14,002 bases of DNA, taken from the NCBI GenBank assembly GCA_947303905.1, contig CAMYZR010000012.1, positions 1-14,002 on the forward strand, given 5' to 3'. The DNA comes from an uncultured Atopobiaceae bacterium. GTDB taxonomy: Bacteria > Actinomycetota > Coriobacteriia > Coriobacteriales > Atopobiaceae. Positions 5,960-11,707 of the stretch are shown here, one piece after another. Made by a program: the position numbers and the translations under genes. The notes beneath the pieces are model-generated. The model was not told where the DNA came from. It searched no databases and saw only the letters and a program-made list of their open reading frames with translations. Numbering within the stretch: position 1 is the stretch's first letter; each line of letters starts with the position of its first letter.

Positions 5960-6646
5960 ATGAAGGTTCTCGTTTTGAATGGTAGCCCCAAGAGGGACGC
6001 GAGCGACACCATGCACATCACCCGCGCGTTTCTAGATGGAATGCTCGACGTCGCGGACCACGAGGTGCACACGATTCACGTTATCGACAGCCACATCGAG
6101 TATTGCACGGGATGCTTTGCCTGCATGCGCAATGGCGGCACCTGCATCCATGATGACGACATGAGGGAGCTGCTTGAGGAGATCCTGACAAGCGACCTGC
6201 TCGTCCTGAGCTTCCCCTTGTACTGCTACGGCATGCCTGCACCGCTCAAGGCGCTCATGGACCGCACGCTGCCCCTCTCCAGCATGGCTATGCAGCGCGT
6301 GGGCGAGCGCTACGAGCATGTCGGCCAAGCGGACTTCTCCCAGCTGCGCTACCTCATGATCTGCGGATGCGGCTTTCCCAACAGCACCCACAACTTCGAG
6401 CCCGCGATCGCGCAGTTCAAGCTGATGTTCCCCGCCAACCGCACGGTCATCACCGTACCGGAGAGCCCCATGTTCAATGCACCGGAGGCAGCTCCCGTGA
6501 CCGAACCCCGACTTGCGCTGGTCAGGCGTGCGGGACACCAGTATGCGGAGAATGGCACAATCGAGCCAGGGGTACTTGCCGAGATCTGCTCGCCCATGAT
6601 TCCGGAAGAGGCCTACGTCTCCATCGTTAACGGCGCGATGGGTTAA
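5960..6646 (+). CDS. Flavodoxin-like NAD(P)H-dependent oxidoreductase
   Basis: 228 residues from an ATG preceded by AAAGGAG. Residues 1-17 (MKVLVLNGSPKRDASDT) form the first strand and the FMN-phosphate loop typical of NADPH-dependent FMN reductases and flavodoxin-fold quinone reductases. The iron-sulfur-flavoprotein-like cysteines CTGCFAC (49-55) and C62 follow, and SFPLYCYGMPAPLKALMDR (84-102) is the second flavin-contact loop. The fold continues to about 165, with a further helical tail of about 60 residues to the C-terminus. It probably reduces small molecules, quinones or nitro compounds in the cytoplasm using FMN; the substrate is unknown. The cysteine cluster may be a structural or redox site, as in ISF-like proteins, but the spacing does not prove a 4Fe-4S cluster. 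The next gene begins 14 bases after its stop. Confidence 0.85.
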   Translation: MKVLVLNGSPKRDASDTMHITRAFLDGMLDVADHEVHTIHVIDSHIEYCTGCFACMRNGGTCIHDDDMRELLEEILTSDLLVLSFPLYCYGMPAPLKALMDRTLPLSSMAMQRVGERYEHVGQADFSQLRYLMICGCGFPNSTHNFEPAIAQFKLMFPANRTVITVPESPMFNAPEAAPVTEPRLALVRRAGHQYAENGTIEPGVLAEICSPMIPEEAYVSIVNGAMG

Positions 6647-6660
6647 GGAGGGACGTTGCC

Positions 6661-6825
6661 ATGGAGAGGCGTGAGCGGTGGGTTCTTGCCATCTGGACGA
6701 CCGTTCTGATGAGTATCGCATTCGGCATCTCGCTGCACAATGTTGGGATAGGCGTATGTCTGGGCGTCTGCATGGGCGTGGCGTTCGGCCTCTTCGGATC
6801 CGAGGGAGATGATGACGGTGAGTAA
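6661..6825 (+). CDS. Tiny membrane protein, 54 residues, overlapping the Ere-like gene
   Basis: The frame runs from ATG at 6661 to TAA at 6823-6825, with AAGGAGGG about 9 bases upstream, one of the best ribosome-binding sites in the window. The product begins MERRERWVLAIWTTVLM, then a second hydrophobic, glycine-rich part (GIGVCLGVCMGVAFGLFG, 29-46) and an acidic tail (SEGDDDGE). One long or two short helices cross the membrane. It starts 14 bases after the oxidoreductase stop and overlaps the hydrolase gene by up to 17 bases, which argues that it is truly translated and couples both. The function is unknown; small glycine-rich membrane peptides of this layout often accompany membrane enzymes. 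Confidence 0.7.
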   Translation: MERRERWVLAIWTTVLMSIAFGISLHNVGIGVCLGVCMGVAFGLFGSEGDDDGE

Positions 6826-8092
6826 GCGCACAGGTCATAGGCGCAGGCGTCTCGCCCTTATGCTTGGAATCGTCGCGGCCTGCATCACGGGAGCCGGTAT
6901 CTGGTCACGGTTCGGCGGCTTCGGGACGGGACCGTCCGCTGACGTGGACGAGTTCTCGCACTATGCGCAGCCGATATCCGAGATCACGATTCCCGAAGAC
7001 ACGAGAATCGTTGCCCTCGGTGAGGCAACGCACGGCAATCGGGAGTTTCAGGAGCTCAAGCTCGATGTGCTCCAGGTCCTGGTGGAGCGGCACGGGGTGC
7101 GCGCCTTCGCGCTTGAGGCTGACTTCGGTGGCTGCGAGCTGGTCAACCGCTACATCCACGGGGACGGGGGAACGCTCGAGGAGGCAGTGGCGAGCCTCGA
7201 CTTCACCATCTACCGAACCGACCAGATGACAGGGCTCATATCGTGGATGCGCACCTACAACGAGACCGCCGCCCCAGGAGAAGACCTGCGTTTCTACGGC
7301 TTTGACCTGCAGAACTACGAGCACAGCCATCAGCTCCTCCTCGAGGAGTTGCGAGCGGGCGACCTGGATACCGCAGGCCTTGAGAGCCTTGCCTACCTGC
7401 GCGAAAAGCTCGCCGACGACCTCGACCGAGACCTCGTGGTGGCGACGTACGAGACGGTTCGTCAGCAGCTCGAGGCGATGCCCGGCGAGCAAGATGCGGC
7501 CCTTGCGCTTCAGTTGGTCAACTGTCTTCTGTGGAACGATGAGCTGGGAAGGGCAAGCGATTCCCCCGACGCCTATGGGATTAGGGACCGCTTCATGGCA
7601 CAGAACGTGCTGTGGATTCTCGACCAGGAAGAGCGGCGCGGCAATCAGTGCGTCCTCATTTCCGGCCACAACGGCCACATCGAGCAGAATGGCAGCTACG
7701 GAGCCGACGACAAGGTCATGGGCGCACTCCTCGCCGACGAGTTCGGGGATGCCTACTATGCCATCGGCACCGATTTCTTCAGGTCCGAGGTCAACCTGCC
7801 TAAAGGCAATGGGCAGCGCATGACGCACACGTTCTACTCGTACGATCCCTTGGCCCATGCCGCGGCCAGCTGCGGATACGAGCGCTGCTGGCTCGACTTC
7901 TCGCGCGTCCCCGGTGGGTCTTCGCTGCGGCAGCAGATCGATGGGCCCATCATGATGGGTCGCGTCGGCGAGGGATTCAGCCCGCTCATGTACGTGCTGC
8001 CACAGGCGTACCGGGTCAAACGGGAGCCGTCGAGCCCCTATGACAGCATGATCTTCGTACCCTACGCGCACCCGACGGAGATCCTGCCCTGA
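6809..8092 (+). CDS. Erythromycin-esterase-like hydrolase with N-terminal membrane anchor
   Basis: 427 residues, near the usual length of Ere enzymes (PF05139) plus an N-terminal extension. Residues 5-30 are a basic patch followed by a hydrophobic helix (RRRRLALMLGIVAACITGAG), so the enzyme is probably exported and anchored. The catalytic core is visible: LGEATHGNREF (70-80) with the E72/H75 motif of the family, ALEADFGG (101-108), RFYGFD (161-166) and SGHNGHI (285-291), the second essential histidine region. Family members open the macrolide lactone or act on other esters; the true substrate here is unknown. GAGGGAG precedes three candidate starts (ATG 6809, ATG 6812, GTG 6818), of which the GTG has the best spacing. 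The gene closes the unit and is followed by a long hairpin. Macrolide resistance is possible but not shown. Confidence 0.85.
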   Translation: MMTVSKRTGHRRRRLALMLGIVAACITGAGIWSRFGGFGTGPSADVDEFSHYAQPISEITIPEDTRIVALGEATHGNREFQELKLDVLQVLVERHGVRAFALEADFGGCELVNRYIHGDGGTLEEAVASLDFTIYRTDQMTGLISWMRTYNETAAPGEDLRFYGFDLQNYEHSHQLLLEELRAGDLDTAGLESLAYLREKLADDLDRDLVVATYETVRQQLEAMPGEQDAALALQLVNCLLWNDELGRASDSPDAYGIRDRFMAQNVLWILDQEERRGNQCVLISGHNGHIEQNGSYGADDKVMGALLADEFGDAYYAIGTDFFRSEVNLPKGNGQRMTHTFYSYDPLAHAAASCGYERCWLDFSRVPGGSSLRQQIDGPIMMGRVGEGFSPLMYVLPQAYRVKREPSSPYDSMIFVPYAHPTEILP

Positions 8093-8108
8093 CCACAGCA
8101 ACTGAGAC

Positions 8109-8159
8109 GTTGGGGCCACCCTTCTGTTTTGTGGCGAGACAGGAGGGGTGGCCCCCAAC
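8109..8159. terminator. Long hairpin between convergent genes
   Basis: GTTGGGGCCACCC (8109-8121) pairs with GGGTGGCCCCCAAC (8146-8159) with one bulged base, around a 24-base loop. It separates the Ere-like gene from the minus-strand acyltransferase and could end both transcripts. Neither side has a strong U-tract. Confidence 0.6.
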
Positions 8160-8167
8160 GCCTCATA

Positions 8168-9307
8168 TCAGCTGCGAGGCGCATTCCGTCCCAACAGCCT
8201 CCCCGTCACCAGCTTGAACGGCAGGGCAAACAGCGTTCCGCACGCCAGAACCAGAGGTATGTATACCAGTGGGTTGCTGATGATGATTATTCCTTCGCCC
8301 TTGTTGTAGAACGGCTGGTAGAAGAGGTTGACGAAGAAGCCGTGCATCAGGTAGAGCTCCAACGTCAGGCCACCGTAGAATCCCAGCAGCCGGCTGGTCA
8401 CCCTCCCGCGCAATGAGAACAGAAGCAGGCTCCATGTGAAGCTGACGGTCGACAGGCTCTCGAGAGCAATGGCGATGGGAGCCACGTAATAGACCATCTC
8501 GAAAACGAACGAAAGCAGGAAGCTCAGGATGAAGAGCGCAACGGAGCAGGCCACCTGCCTGCGGTAGCTCCCCCTCATCCACGCCCAGGCCTCCGGCTCC
8601 CTGCGGCCAAACATGTATCCCAGCGGAAAGAGGATGACCGTGTTGTACCACCACCTGCCGAGGAAGACTCCGTAACGACCACCGCGCGGGAAGGCCATCG
8701 TCGCTGCGACGCCCGCCAGGATGTAGGCCCCCGTTCCCAAAAACAGCCGCCTTGTGACCAGAGCCTCATCAGAGCAACCCCTCCTGGAGACATAGAAGAG
8801 CAGGTACATGAGGGGAAGCGTCACCACGAACCACGAGTTGGGGTTGGCGAGCTCAAGCCCGCACAGAAGGCAGGCCAGCCGCGAGGCGCCAAAGGTCTCC
8901 CCCATGGCCAGCCGACCCGCCAGGTAGATCGTGTTGCACAAGAGGTAGATGAGAAGCATCGGCAGAACCCGGCGCCTCGGGAACCCATCTAGGTAGCCCT
9001 GCTTTTTCTGGCAGCTCTGGTAGAGCCCGTATCCGGAGCAAAAGAAGAAATAGCCCACGAACACGTAACCGATGAGCGCCATGACTTCCAGGCCGGTGGG
9101 ACTGAAGCCTGACCGCCAGCTATCGAAGAAGACCTTCTGCGCGCAGTGGTGGAAGACGACGCACAGGGCGAGGAACCCCTGCAAGGCCTTCGCCTGCGCG
9201 AAGGACAGAGGCCTGTCGTTCCATTTGCCCTTGGGCAGTCTCTCCGTCCCGACAATCAGGATCCCGATCAGAGCGCCTTGGAGAGCGACTGCGGGCAGGA
9301 TTTCCAC
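8168..9307 (-). CDS. Acyltransferase 3 family membrane protein
   Basis: 379 residues from a GTG at 9307, chosen because AGGAG lies 7 bases upstream on the minus strand; an in-frame GTG at 9346 has no such site. Ten or so hydrophobic segments run through the protein. The family motif of PF01757 is at 38-60: QAKALQGFLALCVVFHHCAQ, with H53/H54 in the place of the catalytic histidine; SGYGLYQS (91-98) and the C-terminal LELYLMHGFF (316-325) fit too. These enzymes transfer acyl groups, often acetyl, from the cytoplasmic side to sugars or lipids at the cell surface, for example O-acetylation of polysaccharide. The acceptor here is unknown. An extra N-terminal helix (residues 3-19) precedes the core. 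It lies 55 bases after the stop of the upstream minus-strand GNAT gene, so they may share a transcript. Confidence 0.85.
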   Translation of the reverse strand: MEILPAVALQGALIGILIVGTERLPKGKWNDRPLSFAQAKALQGFLALCVVFHHCAQKVFFDSWRSGFSPTGLEVMALIGYVFVGYFFFCSGYGLYQSCQKKQGYLDGFPRRRVLPMLLIYLLCNTIYLAGRLAMGETFGASRLACLLCGLELANPNSWFVVTLPLMYLLFYVSRRGCSDEALVTRRLFLGTGAYILAGVAATMAFPRGGRYGVFLGRWWYNTVILFPLGYMFGRREPEAWAWMRGSYRRQVACSVALFILSFLLSFVFEMVYYVAPIAIALESLSTVSFTWSLLLFSLRGRVTSRLLGFYGGLTLELYLMHGFFVNLFYQPFYNKGEGIIIISNPLVYIPLVLACGTLFALPFKLVTGRLLGRNAPRS

Positions 9308-9362
9308 TACGCCGCTCCTTTCCTGATAAGCGCCGCAATGGCGCACCCCTCTGGCACGCGCT

Positions 9363-9995
9363 CTAGGCTCCCGAGGCGTCCGCGAGAATCACGTCTGGCC
9401 CGACGGGCTCGAAGGACGCGAGCGCGGGATGGTTGGTCAACGTCCGAACGATGCGCCAGCCTGTCTCGCTTTCCACGGCGTTCTCTGGTGTGGGATGGCA
9501 TCCGAGGTCGAGGTACACCTTAGCTGCGAGCCACGTGTTGGTCGGCGTTGGGATGATGACCTTGGTGTACCCGAGCTCGCGCATGATGCGGAACACCTCA
9601 CAGACCAGCGGCTTCGCGAGCCCGCAGCCCTGGTGGTCCTGGCGGACGGAGACCCAGTGCAGCCATGCAGACCCCGAGTCGTCCCGTCCGAAGGTGTCGT
9701 AGTACGCCGTGGCGGTGGCGACCTTGTCTCCCGAGTCATCCTCGACGAAGATCATCCGCTCCGGGAGCTCACCCTCGTGACCCTCGTAGTAGCGCGCCCA
9801 CGCTGCCACGCCCTGCTCGTAGCTGTCAAACTCCTTCGCGCTCTGCTCGATCTTGATCCACGTGTCGCGGTCTCCCGGCTCGTAGTGGACGAAGCGATAT
9901 CCCTCAGGAAGGGGGCGCTCCGGAAGGTCGTCCAGCGTGCGGCAGAGCCTGAGTCGCCAGTGCGCGATGCGCTTGTCGTTGTTGTCGAAGTCCAT
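9363..9995 (-). CDS. GNAT-family N-acetyltransferase
   Basis: 210 residues from an ATG with GGAGGAATGCC just upstream. An N-terminal part (residues 1-70) leads into the GNAT fold. Strand residues ATATAYYDTF (93-102) and WLHWVSVRQDHQG (111-123) lead into CGLAKPL, the R/Q-x-x-G-x-G/A acetyl-CoA loop (R118-Q122-G123-C124-G125). TNTWLAAKVYLDLGC (152-166) is the motif B helix. The acidic N-terminus and the tail after 185 vary between relatives. The substrate is unknown. It is the first gene of a probable two-gene minus-strand unit with the acyltransferase. The longer plus-strand frame at 9429-10112 is a shadow, since only the minus strand carries GNAT motifs. Confidence 0.85.
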   Translation of the reverse strand: MDFDNNDKRIAHWRLRLCRTLDDLPERPLPEGYRFVHYEPGDRDTWIKIEQSAKEFDSYEQGVAAWARYYEGHEGELPERMIFVEDDSGDKVATATAYYDTFGRDDSGSAWLHWVSVRQDHQGCGLAKPLVCEVFRIMRELGYTKVIIPTPTNTWLAAKVYLDLGCHPTPENAVESETGWRIVRTLTNHPALASFEPVGPDVILADASGA

Positions 9996-10342
9996 GGCAT
10001 TCCTCCAGACGATGAAGGGGCTCCTCTAGCCGTACTCTACACAAAGGGACTGGTAAGCGACAGGAAAACCGAGAGCTGGCGTCTGTCATGCCGTTCGCCG
10101 ACATGCGGCTAAAAACCAGCGATCTCGTGACTTCTTCCGAGTCGTGCGACAAGGCTGCAACCAGGCTCGGGGGGTGCATTCCGCGTGACAAGGTCATCTT
10201 CACTAGCCTCATACGGTGGCGAGAACGCGCCAGACGCACGAGCATGAGCCACCAGGGGCAGTGCCACTTTCGGAGTGTCACCGCCCCCTCTCACCCTGGC
10301 TTCATCGCTGTAGGGTCGCCCTCCCCTATTCGTTAAAGCTAT
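9996..10342. other. Intergenic region between divergent GNAT and hypB
   Basis: About 350 bases lie between the two divergent genes and I find no convincing gene in them; the small plus-strand frame at 10088-10336 has no recognisable protein character. The region holds the promoter of the minus-strand unit, a GC-rich imperfect hairpin (10255-10287) and the hypB promoter. I saw no clear NiCo or other riboswitch. Confidence 0.5.
10255..10287 (+). repeat. GC-rich imperfect hairpin upstream of hypB
   Basis: GGGGCAGTGCCACT (10255-10268) and AGTGTCACCGCCCC (10274-10287) pair at 12 of 14 positions around TTCGG. No T-run follows, so it is not a typical terminator. It lies about 85 bases before hypB and could be a regulatory hairpin or the end of an upstream transcript. 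Confidence 0.4.
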
Positions 10343-10358
10343 GATGCATATATGCATC
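10343..10358. promoter_or_regulatory. Perfect 16-bp palindrome at the hypB promoter
   Basis: GATGCATA (10343-10350) is followed directly by its exact reverse complement TATGCATC (10351-10358). It overlaps a TATGAT hexamer (10340-10345) that can serve as a -10 box and ends 14 bases before the hypB ATG. A regulator binding here would block transcription or initiation. It does not resemble the E. coli NikR operator or an FNR site as I know them. Confidence 0.5.
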
Positions 10359-10372
10359 GACGAAGGAGAGCC

Positions 10373-11065
10373 ATGGATACCATAAGGGTCATCGAGGTCA
10401 AGCGCGGCGTGTTGGACGCCAACGATGCCGCAGCCGACCAGATGCGTCAGGAACTGCGCACGCGTGGGACGTTTCTCGTCAACCTCATGAGCTCGCCTGG
10501 CGCGGGCAAGACGACGACCTTGGTGCGCACCCTCGAGGCGCTGCACGACAAGCTGAGCATCACCGTCATGGAGGCCGACATCGACTCGGACGTGGACACC
10601 CGCACCATCCTGGGAACAGGCGTGCCCGCCATACAGCTGCACACCGGGGGCATGTGCCACCTGGATGCCGGCATGACTCGTCTGGGCCTTGAGGAGCTGC
10701 GCGCATCCCTGCAGGCAGATGGTGCAGACCCCAACCCTGACCTCGTGTTCTTGGAGAACGTGGGCAACCTCGTGTGCCCGGCGGAGTTCGACACGGGCGC
10801 ATCCGTAAACGCCATGATCCTCTCGGTGCCCGAGGGCGACGACAAGCCTCTCAAGTACCCCCTCATGTTCCAGGTCACCGATGTGGTGCTGGTCAACAAG
10901 ATCGACGTGCTGCCCTACTTTGACTTCGACCTAGCGCGCTTCGAGGAGAACGTGCATATGCGCAACCCCAAATCTCAGGTCATTCCCATATGCGCAAAGA
11001 CAGGCGAGGGCATGGACGCCTGGTACGACTGGCTGCTGGCCAATGCAAGGGCCTGGAAGGCATAG
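10373..11065 (+). CDS. hypB: Hydrogenase nickel incorporation GTPase HypB
   Basis: 230 residues, normal for HypB without an N-terminal histidine-rich nickel store. GTPase motifs are clear: P-loop SSPGAGKTT (40-48), EADIDSDVDT (67-76), VFLENVGNLVCPAEFDTGA (125-143) and VLVNKIDVLPYF (172-183). The nickel/zinc site residues of the G domain are C95 and H96 (GMCHLDAG) and C135 (LVCP). HypB hydrolyses GTP to deliver nickel, together with HypA, into the large subunit of [NiFe] hydrogenases in the cytoplasm. The N-terminus lacks both the histidine-rich stretch and the CxxCGC-type motif of E. coli HypB. GAAGGAG precedes the ATG. The next gene, a large FAD/4Fe-4S oxidoreductase, starts 48 bases later. 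hypA and hydrogenase genes are not visible here and should be sought to the right. Confidence 0.95.
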   Translation: MDTIRVIEVKRGVLDANDAAADQMRQELRTRGTFLVNLMSSPGAGKTTTLVRTLEALHDKLSITVMEADIDSDVDTRTILGTGVPAIQLHTGGMCHLDAGMTRLGLEELRASLQADGADPNPDLVFLENVGNLVCPAEFDTGASVNAMILSVPEGDDKPLKYPLMFQVTDVVLVNKIDVLPYFDFDLARFEENVHMRNPKSQVIPICAKTGEGMDAWYDWLLANARAWKA

Positions 11066-11113
11066 ACGAGCGTCGCGGAAGACTGGGGAGTCACCCGCAG
11101 GTGAGGAACAACC

Positions 11114-11707
11114 ATGGATACGACCACGCATCGACAGGTACTCGACGGCTACACTCCCGAGAGCTCGTCGCCTGAGCCTCTGGGCACGCGCGAAACGGTG
11201 GAGCGCCACGTGATCCAGAACACCATCACGGAGCCCTACGGCGGTGCGACCGTGGAGGAGCGCCGGGCCACGATGGGCGCCCGTCTCACCGAGGAGGAGA
11301 TCGCCGCGCGCAACGTGCTACCCACCGACACCAATCCCCACAACGGGGAGCCGCTGCGCGTGATTGCTCCGGAGTACTTTTTGGAGAACGAGGAGGTCAC
11401 GCACTACAAGCCTGCTGACCCCGACCAGCCCGGCCCCGCAAGCGCCGAGCCACTCAAGCCCGGCGTGCTCGCAACAGCGCAGAAGGTCACCAATCGCCTG
11501 CTCGTGAAGCTCGGGCAGGACGACCCCGACTACTGGGGCCTGGCCAGCGTGATGACCGAGGAGGAGGCTGAGCTCGCCTCCCACATGAAGCGCCGCGTAC
11601 CCGTGTTCTTCGAGGACCTGCTCGAGGCGACGGCAAGAATCCCGACCACCGCAAGCGCTATATACTGCCCATGTTCGTGCCGGGTTCCGCAGAGTTCACC
11701 GTCATGA
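11114..11707 (+). CDS. FAD/4Fe-4S oxidoreductase, N-terminal fragment (ends after a frameshift)
   Basis: The frame opens at an ATG with GAGGA upstream, 48 bases after hypB. Residues 1-174 read like the normal N-terminus of a large oxidoreductase: ITEPYGGATVEERRA, then GLASVMTEEEAELASHMKRR and VPVFFEDLLEATA. From about base 11635 this frame degenerates into ARIPTTASAIYCPCSCRVPQ and stops at 11707, while the true continuation (KNPDHRKRYILPMFVPGSAEF) is in the -1 frame. In related proteins as I remember them, about 20-25 residues separate the EDLLEAT segment from the ENPxHRKxY segment, so DNA is missing as well as frame. No slippery heptamer is visible, so programmed frameshifting is unlikely. 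This is best read as one broken gene, or a sequencing/assembly error. Confidence 0.65.
   Translation: MDTTTHRQVLDGYTPESSSPEPLGTRETVERHVIQNTITEPYGGATVEERRATMGARLTEEEIAARNVLPTDTNPHNGEPLRVIAPEYFLENEEVTHYKPADPDQPGPASAEPLKPGVLATAQKVTNRLLVKLGQDDPDYWGLASVMTEEEAELASHMKRRVPVFFEDLLEATARIPTTASAIYCPCSCRVPQSSPS

Noticed and set aside
6032..6838. A 268-residue minus-strand frame opposite the flavodoxin-like gene
   Set aside because: It overlaps three plus-strand genes with good starts and shows no domain features; a shadow of GC-rich coding DNA.
6905..8158. A 417-residue minus-strand frame opposite the Ere-like gene
   Set aside because: The plus strand has the catalytic motifs of the Ere family and a proper ribosome-binding site; the minus-strand product has no recognisable fold.
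9429..10112. A 227-residue plus-strand frame opposite the second GNAT gene
   Set aside because: Only the minus strand encodes the acetyl-CoA loop and motif B helix; the plus frame has no motif and no ribosome-binding site.
9996..10372. A riboswitch (NiCo type) or tRNA in the hypB upstream region
   Set aside because: I could not find the conserved elements of a NiCo riboswitch or a cloverleaf; only a simple hairpin and a palindrome are visible.
11633..11641. Programmed -1 ribosomal frameshifting as the explanation of the broken oxidoreductase
   Set aside because: The junction GGCAAGAAT has no X-XXY-YYZ slippery heptamer, and the family seems to have extra residues at this place that the window lacks.
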